Assembly (NCBI GenBank): GCA_029204225.1
Contig: CM055097.1
Coordinates: 52,045,698 to 52,109,697, forward strand
Direction: 5' to 3'
Source of the DNA: Diphasiastrum complanatum
Taxonomy: Eukaryota > Streptophyta > Lycopodiopsida > Lycopodiales > Lycopodiaceae
Length of the DNA: 64,000 bases
Shown: piece by piece, positions 47,201 to 59,200 of the stretch
Numbering within the stretch: position 1 is the stretch's first letter
Layout: the number at the start of each line of letters is the position of its first letter
Notes under the pieces: generated by a model
The model's input: only the letters and a program-made list of their open reading frames with translations
What the model was told of the DNA's origin: nothing
Database searches by the model: none
Translations under genes and position numbers: made by a program

Positions 47201-50200
47201 GACGGGAAGCTTCAACTTGGAGGCTTTACCGATTCGAATTGGGCAGGTGATAGGGATGATCAAAAGTCGACCACAAGTTACACTTTCAACCTTGGTTCAG
47301 GGGCCATTTCTTGGTGCAACAAGAAACAGCCAACGGCGAAAGCTACTTGCTCTATTTCATATTCAAAATTAGGATTTAGGCTTAGGAGACTTCTTGGAGA
47401 GGTGCAGATCCCACAGGATGGTCCTACTATTCTTTATTGTGATAGCCAGAGTTGCATCCAGCTTGCCAAAAATCCTGTGTACCATGCTCGTACGAAGCAT
47501 ATTGAGGTGGACCAGCACTTCTTACGAGAGAAGATACAAAGCGGAAAAATTCAGCTCGAACACTGTGATACCAATGATCAAGAAGCAGATATCTCTACTA
47601 AGGCACTTAGTAAAGAAAAATTTGAAAAGTTTCGTAGCATGCTAGGTGTTGGTATGAACAAAATAGCCATTGAGGAGGGGTGTTGAAATAAATGCCTATT
47701 TTGCCCCTTAAGGCTTGTATACTTGTAACTTGTAAGTTGTGCATAAGACATGGGGGTAAAACATTTATGTACATAGTAGTACAACCCACTTGTGTCAGTC
47801 GGTCCATTAGGTCGTGCATCCGAGGTATTAAAACAACAATTAGTACAAACTATTTCATCCTTAAAGGACACGTCAATGCAAGAAATTGAAGAAATACTTG
47901 GTGTCTTGAAGGAACGGCCACCTTTCTTTTCTTCGAGCAGTCCTTGAAAAGGTACCCCTTCTCCATGCAGGAGAAACATAACCCGTCGCTTTTGGCCTTA
48001 TCGAAATCTGCTCTCTCCAACCGAGGGCGTTTCTTTTTATGTCCTGAAGGGGAAGCTATGTCGACAACTTTCACTTTGCCCTTTTTGAAAGTGGGGCCCG
48101 AAGAGGGTTTGTCCTTGGATTCAGGCTTATGGCTTTGTTGCTTTTTGCGGGTTATAGCATGTGCGTATCGTCAAAAATCCTAGCAAAGCGCACCGCATCC
48201 TGTGGCCGGTTACGACGGACCTCAAGCTGGTATTCCTTGGGCAAGCCCAAAATGAAGTGCAACTTAAACAAAACTCCGTCAATCCGGTCTACAAACCGTG
48301 AAGCCACCTCTTGGAAATCTTGCAAATTACATCCAAAGACTTCGTTCCCATTTGCAATGTTGCAAACCAATGATAATATTCAAAATCGTCCAAGACCGGC
48401 ATAAATGCGGCCTTAGAAGTATTATCCATCTGCAAAATCAAAGGCTTTTTGGTGTTCTCACCTAGTCTGCCCAAGTAGTCGGAACTGTAGCTCGCTCTTT
48501 GAGATCCTGCCACCAGGAATACGCTTTCCCGCATCCTGGTGCATGTCTTTCTTCTCCCCAGTAAAGAATTCGGGTTCAAGAGGGCTTGACGAGATTATGA
48601 CAAGGACTTCACCTCTGCCTTTGCCCGTTCATGTTTAAACTGCATGTCGACAATCTGTTGTTGAAGCAGATTTATCACACGCACCATCTCCTCCATATCG
48701 GACAACGTAGAGCCTGGAGCTTGGGTTGCCTCCATAGGAGAGTCCATGGAAAAAGAGAAGGTTAAAAATTGAGGGAAATAGCTCAAGAAACAAGGATATG
48801 CACAACCTTGAGCTAAGGGAGTCTCAACTTGGAACTTGAAAAAGTGGGGTGAGGGTTAGTAAACATATGTTCCTTTACCCCCCTCCTCCAAGCTCCTCCC
48901 TCTCCTTCCATGCGAAAAGGACAAGTCGGGCCCAAAAGAGGCCCCCACTTGTCCCTTCTAGAAGTTAAGTTCAAAGTGGAGGTCCTCAAGGCTGCCACAT
49001 GGCACATGGACTTCAAGTTAAGTTAAATTTAACTTAGGCTCCATTTTCCTCCACTCCCCTATACGTACCACACTTCCATTCCATACCTTTGGAATTTGCA
49101 AGTACAAAGGGAGGAGGAGAAAGTACAAATTGTTAAAGGTCAGAAACCACCACCAACTCACGGGTAGTCTGAGTGAATGGCAAAAGGGAAGCCCCATCAC
49201 ATATAGGCATAGCATAGTGGGTCCCATCAAGCACGGTCCCACCGGTGACACGTGACCACCTAGGATGGTGACGCATGGCACTAAAACATGTCAATAATGC
49301 CACAGACTTGCGTCTTGCCCCTTGCAAGGCCGTCGCTAAAGGGAGTACCATTATGGTACATAACATAAACCCTAAATCTTGCATGCTCGACACGGACGCC
49401 ACCATTCCTTGAGCACCACAAACATAGTCCGATGTCAAAGATGATATCCTTCAAGAGCTGCACAGACATATGGATGTTGAGCCGTGCTCTGCACGACACC
49501 AAAGGAGAGCAGTTGAGAGGAGGAGACAAGATAGTATGGAGGGAGAGAATGAGGAAGATTCACCGGAGGGGGGGAGGGAGTAACCAATGGATTATGAGGA
49601 GTGGGTAGATGAGCAGGGGGGGGGGGGGGGGGGGGATTGGAGGCAGATGAGAGAGATGATCCATGGAATCTTGGCATAGAGCAGTTGCTAGGGGACCCCG
49701 ATGTGGAGACACAAGCGGAGCCATTTTTGCCTCCAGTTAGGCCTAGGGGGCGCCCCAAAGGGTTTGATGTATGTATAGAGGAGCGGGGCATCACAGGCAA
49801 CTGCAGGCCAAGCACCATCTCAGTTCATAGGGCCAAGCTGTGGGACTTGGGACTTTAGACACACAGGCACGATGACCTAGCGGGTGGCCTAGAAGTAGCA
49901 ACAGGAGTTGGGGGATTGGAGCCAGCTAGGGGAGTGGAGAGGAGAAGGAGAGGGGAGAGGCAGCAGACTGGGGACAGAGGCAGAGGCAGAGGCAAAGGCA
50001 GGAGCAGCTGCACACGTAGACACAGGGCCAGTGCATCACCACCACCAACATCAGCCTCATCATCAGAGAGAGGAACCTTGTATCATACTAGCACATAGTT
50101 AGATGACTGTGACTACCAATCAAAGGAGACATTGCCTAGATGATTTTGAATATATACTACATCCAATGATCAAGGAATGGATCCACTGAAGGTCAAGGCT

Positions 50201-53200
50201 CAAGACTATCCTTAAAAAGGATACACCTCAGACATATCAAGATGTGAGGTCTTTCCTTGGGACCTTGGTTCATCAAGGAATAGTCACATACTATAGCATC
50301 TTTGATAGATGTTATGGAAAGGGGTCCCAAGAATGAACCTGTGACGTATATATAGAGGAGCGGGGCTTCAAAAGAGGCCTTGGATAGGCTCAAGCATGAC
50401 ATGGCTACTACCTATGTGTTGCGAATAGTTAATCTTGAAAATTCATGTTATTGTTGTTGTTGTGTTGTGGAAAAGGTGGTGTGAAAAAGAAAGTTAAATG
50501 GAGATGAAAGAGAAAACGGCAATGAGAGGCGAAAGAAGAGGTCAATTAGAGTGATGTGAAAATAATGAGTAATTAGTGTAGGAGGAGAATGCAAAAAAGA
50601 AATCAATCTGTCCACATATAAGCGTTCCAAGACTTCAATAAACTATTTGTCTCATAATTGTAAAAAGTTATGAAGAGATAAGCATAGGTTCCAATTTGTT
50701 CACATAAACTCGTTGCAGAAAAATACAAAGCTCAAATTGTTGTAATGCGAAACAACTCAAAATAAAAAAATCAGAATTTTGCATTTTCTCTTTAAAAAAA
50801 GCTAGAATTTTCAAAAAGTTAAACAAGCGAAACTTCTCAACTCAAATTGTAAATTGATTCGGAATTCTATGAATCATGATTCGTTTGAATTATGCAAATA
50901 AGCAGCTCCTTCCCTCACCTCAAAGTCTAGACTTCAATTCCGGTTAGGTGCGCATGAACATAGAAGACAAAAAAGAAATTGTTATAAGCTATCAAGACAT
51001 TCAGACCATGTGCAGATGAAAGTAGCAGCAAGCGTTCAACTATTGACACATTGCCAACAAAGAAAAAGGGAAACATTGATAAAAATAACTCCCTTGAAAA
51101 GCACTCCTGCATAGGTATGCTACTGCAGAGGCTCTCCCACAAAGGATTCAAGAACTTCAAAAACAAAATTGACAAGCAGAGTTCAGCAATCAAGCATTTA
51201 TAGCTCCTCCAGTCTTCCACACCTACCAGAAGGTCCTACAGCTGCTTAAATGATTGAGCCTTTTCCCAGTAGCATGGGTATTGCCTGAAGTAGTGACATG
51301 AATACTCGGTGCATTGTAGATCATACAGGTTACATGTCCATAGTAAGAGTTGACAGGTTGCTCTTAGCTGCAAGCCCTTTCAATTATCAATGAATCCATA
51401 TGGGACAAACCAAGATGATTTCAGCATCAAAGACAAAGTTGTTTTCCAAAATTTAGTAATCACATCCACAAGTGGGTAGCCTAGAAATTTGGGCTGACAA
51501 GTGCAATTGAAATAAAGTCCACATGACTATAATTACGTAGAGATGATGACTATGTGGTCAAACAAGTGGTGCGACCAAAATACAATAGCTAATTTTGCAA
51601 ATTCTAACACTCCTCAAAACTATGCTGTTACTCCAACATAGATTAGTATTTACTTAAGACATTAAGTGATGATATAAACTTCGTAACTGATCCTCTTGCA
51701 AGTGGCTTAGGAAAAAGATCAGACAATCATTTTGAAGTTGGTACATACTCCAAATGGATCTCCCTTGCTTGGAGCAATCAAAACAGGATTTGCACCAACA
51801 TAGACCTAAAATGTTACACAAGTGTTTTTTCCTCTTTAGATCATGAACCCTTAAACGGTGAAGTTAAGGGGATCAGTCTCACTTCAGATATTTCTTGCGG
51901 AGAAAGGCATAGCCTTCCTTTTTAGTAATCATACACAGAAAATGCAAAAATCATACCTGAGATAGATCGTGAAATTGTTTGTATGACAGAAAGGAATAGA
52001 GGCTAGTTTACTTTCTGCTACTTGCACTAAGGACAAATAGTGACAGCATATGAGAAAGTTGGTTCAATGAGTCTGCTCTCAAGAGGCTTATTTACCTTAA
52101 CCAGCCAACGTGCAGCTGCTACATGACCTCCCATTGCTGCAAGATGCAAAGGTCTACCACCCGATGCATCACTTGCATTGGCATCTGCACCGGCCCTTAC
52201 AAGTTCATGCATGCATGAAACATGTCCCAATGCAGCCGCATCATGTATTGCTTGACAACCTCCTTTATCAACAGCGATAGGATCAACTCCTAGAGAGAGT
52301 AGATTTTGTATAACATGTGCATGCCCATTTCGAGCAGCCATATGCAGACTGCAGAAACAAAGATTTTGTGACTAATAGTAACCCATATAAACTCCTACTT
52401 TAAATTCTGCCAGCATCACATGCAACTAGTAATTTGTCTGTAATTTATCTGTAAATTGTGACTGATAGTAAACCGTAAAAAAGTCCTACTTTGATCTGCC
52501 AGCATCACATGCAACCGGTAATTTATCTGTAAATCAGGGAACACTTTCTTTGCCTATTGAAGGAGCGTTAACTTGGTCTTTTTATTGTTTCTACATACTC
52601 TATCTTGATTCAAGCAACTAAATTTTCAGCATTTACCTTATGCATTAACCCAAGCTAAAAACTTATCCTCAGATGATATTTTGGCTTAAAATCTCCTTCT
52701 TGAGGGTTGACGTGAATATCACATGTAAGTCTACTGAGAAGTAGAGCTTTTCCCAACTACTCTGTAGCAACCTTGGAAATTTAAAGAAATTCATAATAAA
52801 TCTTTCTTGGATGCAGTAATATGTTACCATAATTGGATGCTGATATTTATCACCGATTTAGCTCAGCACAATGAAGACTGTACCTGGTTCTGCCATTGTT
52901 TGTTCTTAGATTCACATCTGCACCATTGTGCATAAGAGCCTTGATTACTGAAAGTGATCCAATGCGGGCAGCAAGATGAAGTGGTGTCTCTCCCTTGTGA
53001 TCACAATCATTCACGTTTGCACCTCTATCAATTTCATTTGCACAACACGGCAACTCAAGAACTTGCAAATATATCAAAGATGTTCTAGGAGGAATACATA
53101 CTTTGACTATATATGGCCACTCTCTGAATAGCTTTTGGAAGAACAATCAGATTACAAATTTATAAACAACAAACAAATAAGTACAATGGTACCGGGAAAT

Positions 53201-56200
53201 CAGCACTCGAACAACAGAAGCATGGTCTCCAACAGCAGCATAGTGGAGGGGAGTGAAACCATTTGTTTTATGAGCGGTACTCAGTGCACCAGCTGTAAGA
53301 AGTGCTTGTAGGCATGCTTCATGCCCGTGAGCTGAGGCCTGCAATTATTCACTGGAACAACATTAGCAAGTCCTTAGCTTTCTAAGATTATAATTTGCAA
53401 ATTAGCAGTTTACAATACATTCCTTACAACATTGAACATCTTGCATTGCATTTCAAATGACCTGGAAATACCCAGAGCCTAGGAAGCTAAATCCTGAATC
53501 TACAAGACTTCTTGTACACTTTGCTATGATGTTACACACCATTTAATAGGTTCTGTATAAGGCTTAAAAATGTGTCAATGTTAAGTCAAAGATAGTACCG
53601 GAGTATAAGAAAACAGGTGCACAACCTTTTCCAATAACAAACCCTGTGGATCTATCCTTTAATAATATATAAAATCCCATCAACTTGGGCATCCAAATGC
53701 CTTGCTTATACTAAGTATTTGCAAATTATTTGCATTTACCTATTAGTCAGTTGAAAAATTGTCATTACGTCATAACACAGCAAAAGCATGACACTTTGCT
53801 ACTAACAGCTTGCTAAAATGGCTGGAGTGACTTTTCTAAGACAAAAATTATAAACAAGCTCAACAAATAGGCTTTTCTGCACTACAAACAACATTTCTGT
53901 AGCAGTGTAGCTTGATGTAACTTAGTTATTGATATGAATGCAATCAATTCAAGAGATAGCTTGGCGTAATAAAGAATCAAGACTCTCTTGTGAAGGTTTT
54001 ACAATGAGAGAGATATAGACAAAGAAGAAAATACCTCATGAAGAGCTGTTTTCCCTCGTTTGTCCCTTGCATTTGGGTCTACACCCACCTAACAAATCAA
54101 AACAAAAATAAGATTCCGTTGAAAAACCATTCTATGCACATATCACTTAGTGTTATGTTTAGTGTGGTACCCAATTGTGACATTAAAGACATGCACTAAT
54201 GACTGCATGATTCCACCCACCAAAACATGTACTATTTGAGGAATTTTGTTTTTGCATTATGTCAAGTATTAACCGCCAATATAGGTAACTACCACATACA
54301 AAAAACTGTCCAACATAATGTTCATGTACCTATCTTGAAAACATCTCTCTGTCCTCCCAGCATATAGGTCGACAGTGTGAAATAGGCTGCACTCTCAGTT
54401 ACCGAATCAAAGATCATAAAGTAGCTATATGATCCCTAGATAAACAATCTTTTTTACGTAAACTGCCTAATTAAACTAAAAAATCGCTTTTTAACTGCTT
54501 CTTACTAAAACTGTATTCATACATGAAATTTAACTGATCAAACTACCGTAACACTTAGTACCGTGTTCCCAGAATTGCAAAGTGACTCAAAGATGAATTT
54601 TCACACTAGATATGCACACTACTGCTTCATTCACTGACATACAATCAAAACATTTCGAAAATTTTGCAGATTTTGAACTAAAACTTGCCAAAACTTCCAA
54701 CAATCATAAGGGAGAATAGGTTATAAGATGCTTGCCCTGCCACCTAGGCTTCACGCATGAGAACTATAACGGACTGAAATTATTGTAGGAGGATTATTGA
54801 CAAATCATACCTCAGCCTAACATGCCATCAATCAAAGGTTTCAAGCAGCGTACTAAGGTTCATTGGAGAGCAGTATAAGCTTCTATTAGGTCCAGCAAGC
54901 ATCCATTGGTACGTTTCATGAGGTTGACCATGAAAACAGGATATGCTCAATTTGCTCCATTGGAGAAGTCCAAACAAAGGACCATGTTATATTTTGCTGC
55001 CCGCTCTATTATGTGATCAAAGGAAGATATTATTGTTTATTATCATCCAGCTACTCTACGATCTTTGATTGAGTGTGAGGATCAAAGATGCATTGTCCTT
55101 ATGCTACGACTCATAAGAGATGTTTGCGCTACGTGAAAGCTTTACCCAAGATGTGGCTACCATGATGACACCAGATACACAAACTTAGAATGCTATGAAA
55201 TTAATATCGAAAAATGTTGGATAGGTGCAGAAATGCGGTCCAAAAACGCATCTCTGGTTTTTAGTAGAAACGCTCAGAAACGTGTTTTTTTTTTTTGATT
55301 TTTTTGTGGGCAATATGAGTATCAAATGAAAGCTCTAATTAAGAGCATTATTACTGTGTAGTTTGCCAAATGTTTCGGGTACAGGATGGTCTAGTTTAGA
55401 TGCATTAACTCCCAGGTTTACGGGGTCCAAATGCATGCCGACAAGGGCCCAATATTTATGCCCCCAACTATATGCACATTGCACCCACATCTCCAATGAA
55501 ATGATTGCAAAAGTGATCATCATCCATAGAGTTGATAGCCCAAATTGTAGCATTAACAATTACTGAGAACCAGAGCAAATAACAACCAAATAGCTACTGA
55601 AAATAAGATCTGTTTGTGCCCTATGTACTGCATTTCTAGGAGGCAAAACGCTAAAAAAAAATTTAACCAAAAGCTATTTTTCCTAAAAAAAAATTAGCAC
55701 GTTTCAGCTTCAGAAACACGTTTTTGAGAAACGCGGTTTCAAAAACACGTTTGCCCAAACACGGGTCGGTGCAACTACGGGCTGCATCAAATCAAAGATG
55801 CAGCCCGCGTTCCGGAACGTGATCCAGGATTTCCCATTAGGGTTTCCCGGAACGCAAATTTTTTTTGTTTTTTTTATTTCAAACCTGCCAATATGGGGTA
55901 TCATGTGAAAGGATTTCAAAAGAGCGGTTCTATTGCTTGGTTTCAGATAGTTAACCCCCAACATCTGCTAGTCACTTTATCAGATACTGAAGCAAATTGG
56001 TTTTGCAGATACGGATTTGCAGATATAACATTGGCTAATCATTTCATTTGTATTTGCCTCAGTATTTCTACTGCTATTCATTGGTCATTTGGATTGCAAC
56101 TAGTTGTGGATCCCTCCACAATGACAAGAAAATTTGCAAATTTTTTTGCGATCCGGGATAGAGTTTTTGGTCCCGGATCGCTGGCGATCCGGATTGCATG

Positions 56201-59200
56201 ATCCGGATCGTTTTTGCAGCGGATCGCGATCCGCTGCAACACAACATCAATACATCCAAGATTAAAATATATACAAACAAGATTGATACCAATAGACTTG
56301 GAACGTGTAAGATCATCGAGATCCAAAGATCCATAGAGCTATGCCTGCTCTAGGTCTGAGGTCATACAATCTCACTCCATACAAAAAGTATGAAAGAGAT
56401 CAAGTCTTGATCCTTCTTTAACAAACGAGAACTTCTACCACTCTTAGCTTAGGAATGCCATGAACCGTGGACGGTTCACCACGGTTCTTGGAGTCGTATG
56501 GTTCACAAAGTTTGGTTCCAAGAACTGTGGTGAACCATGGTAATTAATTTTTTTTTTTTAACTTCCCACCCCCAAAAAGAGCCAAAAAAAACCAGAATGA
56601 GGGCCAAAAACAGTGAAATGAGAGCCAAAAATCCGTGGGAGGGGTTTTGGGGGAAAAGGGTCAAAAAAAAAATTAATTAATTAATTAATTACAAGAACCG
56701 TGCCACGGTTCATGAACCATGGTAACCCAAGGTTTCAAGAACCGTGGGTTCTATCTTGTGCATACAATCAAGCATTATCACATATTCATAATCATCTTCA
56801 CATATCATCAACCTCGCAACACATAACATGTAGCAGCCTAAGTGGAGTGAAAATGTACACCGTTGATAGACTTGTAGTCACTATGCAGTAAATTTACAAA
56901 TGCAATATCACTTATCCATAAGAAGACTCTACCTGCAAAAGGAAGTTGAGCTCGTCCCAAGCACCAGCCCTTGCAGCCCTACAAATCCTCAATACATTGA
57001 AAACATACACAAGTTCAATGCCTAGCCATATATGTGAATTGATTGAAATTTGGTCGTCAAATATTCAGCATCATCGCCATCTTACACACACTTGAAACAA
57101 CCCAAAAAAGTAGATGATTGAAGTGACATATTCTAAGAACACCTGCATGAAATGTGGATTACTTGAGCGGTGGAAAAAAGTGTTGGTGTAGAGCAACTGG
57201 AGTGAAATATTTAACATCTTTGAAAGATCAATACTTATACACGAATTTTTGAGCTTGCTGATGATATGACTAGAGGAAAACAACCAAAATAGAACCTGAC
57301 ATACTGATATAAGATTCATTTTTAGATATGTATTTCAAGCATTATGATTTGGTTAAATCTTAGGGTGGTTTCAAACTAGCGGCAAGTCCCTTTGCCTAGC
57401 CCTTTCGATTGCCACCCATATTTGAAACTTTGGCAAGTGTGTGACGAACAATGGAAGCAACATTCAGCACAGTTTGGAGAAGGACCACCTCCCATCGGAG
57501 CATTTTCCTTGGCGGAGCTTTAGCAGATAGTTAGCGGAAGTACTTCCGCTAAATTTGGCGGCCAACAAAAAAAAAAAAAATTGGGCAGATTATTTCCGAC
57601 GCCCAAGTTCCAACCCTCTATCACCCATTTCCAGCTTGTTTGCAGGCTCTCCAGCGCCCAATTCCCTCATCTCTTTCGTCCGTTCCTCCTTCCATTTTCA
57701 GCCCTCTCTTCACTTTTGTTTGCAGGCTGTCCATTGTTCGCAGCCATTTTTCACACCTTGTTTGCAAGCTGTCCAGCGCCCATCCCCCTCCAATTTTTAC
57801 TTCGTTCCGCCGCCGTTTGCTACCCCAAATCCACATTTGATTGCAAGCTCATCACCACCCTCATGGTTGCTATTTTTCCAACCTTTACATTTGTTGTCCG
57901 CAGCGCATTTTTACAGCCTTCATATTCGCTGTTTTCCAACCTTTTCGACGCATTTTTTCCAGCATCTCTTGCAACATTACTTGGTGGTTGTCCAGCACCC
58001 CATTTGGCCCCAATACTTGGCAAAATTTCCAGCTCCAATGCAGTTCCTTGACAGATTTGATCAGTGGCTGTCCGTGCACATTTCCAGCAGCTTTCTACAG
58101 CCTATACGCAGTTCAGTTCACATAATTTCCAGCTACAAAGCGGCCCAAAAACATTTTTTTATCTCTATTTGGTGGCTGCCCGGTATCTCATCCGCCTATC
58201 TCTGAGTGGCATGACTTTCTACCAGTACTTCGCCTTCTTATATTTTCCGATAATAATTCTGTAATTGTTCCTCATGTCGCTCTTACGAGTGGTATTATAG
58301 GCCTTGAGAGTTCTACTCCTTCTGATTCCTCTCGTGAGCATTCTTCCATATGCGAGGTTCCATTTTCTTGTGCAGGACAACTAGAGATAGAGTCACACAT
58401 TTCTAGCGATTCACTTGAGGTTGATTCACACATTGCTAGCGATACACATGAGGATGATTCTATATCACACAGTGTGAGCGAGTTGCCTGATTTACTTGAG
58501 ATAGTTATTGATCTACCTGAGCTCATCATTGTATCCCATAGTGAGTCAGAGTCACATATACAGGTTACGGCTGATATGGTCCTTGATATTGATACATCAT
58601 GCTATGATACTATTGATGATGTCGTTGCATGCTCTGATGGTGCTACCGATGTTGTTGCATGCTATAATATTGTTCCATGCTTTGATATTGATATAGTATG
58701 CCTTGCTACTATTGTCGATGTTGCATGCTTTAATATTGTTGTTGAGTACTTTGATGCTACTCATGTTCCTGAGCACCATGCTATAGATGTTGTCGTCTAT
58801 GCTCCTTATTTTGATATTATTCATGGGTCTACGGTTGCTCTTTCAGATGCTTTGGCTACTCCACTAGGTCTCCATATGGCATATGGTTATACATTTCATG
58901 ATGGTCCTATTGTATACTCACTAGTTTATTTTGTCGATACCCGTCTAGATGAGTATGCGGTTCTTCTAGATGCATATTTAGGCCAAAACTTATCAATTAG
59001 TGCTTCTGTTATTATGCCTCCGTATGCATTTGTGGATCATATTATTCTAGATGCGGAGCGAGAGTATATCTCTTTAGTGGATACAGGCAGGCAATACACA
59101 TTCATTTATGAGTGTCCATCTCTTTTCCAGTTTCCTTATTGGCTTCCCGTTGCTGATGCAGTTCTACCTTCTCAGGCTAGACTAATTCCTGCTTATGTCC

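Larger units (their letters stand above)
43930..47794 (+). mobile_element. Ty1/copia element, nested in gypsy, chimeric
   Basis: A 5' LTR (43930-44319), primer site (44320-44331), gag, integrase piece, reversed foreign block (45769-46543), RT and RNase H, polypurine tract (47670-47680) and a truncated 3' LTR (47681-47794) follow in copia order. Gypsy sequence resumes directly after 47794. The 3' LTR is cut at 114 bases, so no target duplication can be seen. Confidence 0.88.
42205..49365 (-). mobile_element. Ty3/gypsy element, split by a nested copia insertion
   Basis: Matching LTR segments lie at 42205-42357 and 49195-49365. Each starts, in element orientation, with TGTTATGTACCAT, and a polypurine tract (GGGGGAGGG, plus 42359-42367) lies next to the left one. 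Between them on the minus strand come Gag (48747-47850), then, after the nested copia (43930-47794), RNase H and integrase (43640-42370). The same orientation and correct gene order support one element. Protease and most of RT are missing, and the integrase end is deleted. The whole lies in intron 6 of the ankyrin gene, in the gene's own orientation. Confidence 0.75.

Noticed and set aside
49435-49818. Pro-rich 127-codon minus-strand frame as a structural protein
   Set aside because: The proline run is the G20 homopolymer and the frame overlaps alternative frames on the other strand; treated as dispersed repeat.
52850-53146. Ankyrin frames read as separate small proteins
   Set aside because: Splice borders and matching phases show that they are exons of one gene running from 59593 to 35083.
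57555-58205. 216-codon and overlapping 156-codon frames
   Set aside because: Several plus frames are open at once because the DNA is pyrimidine-rich and repetitive; no motif supports any of them.
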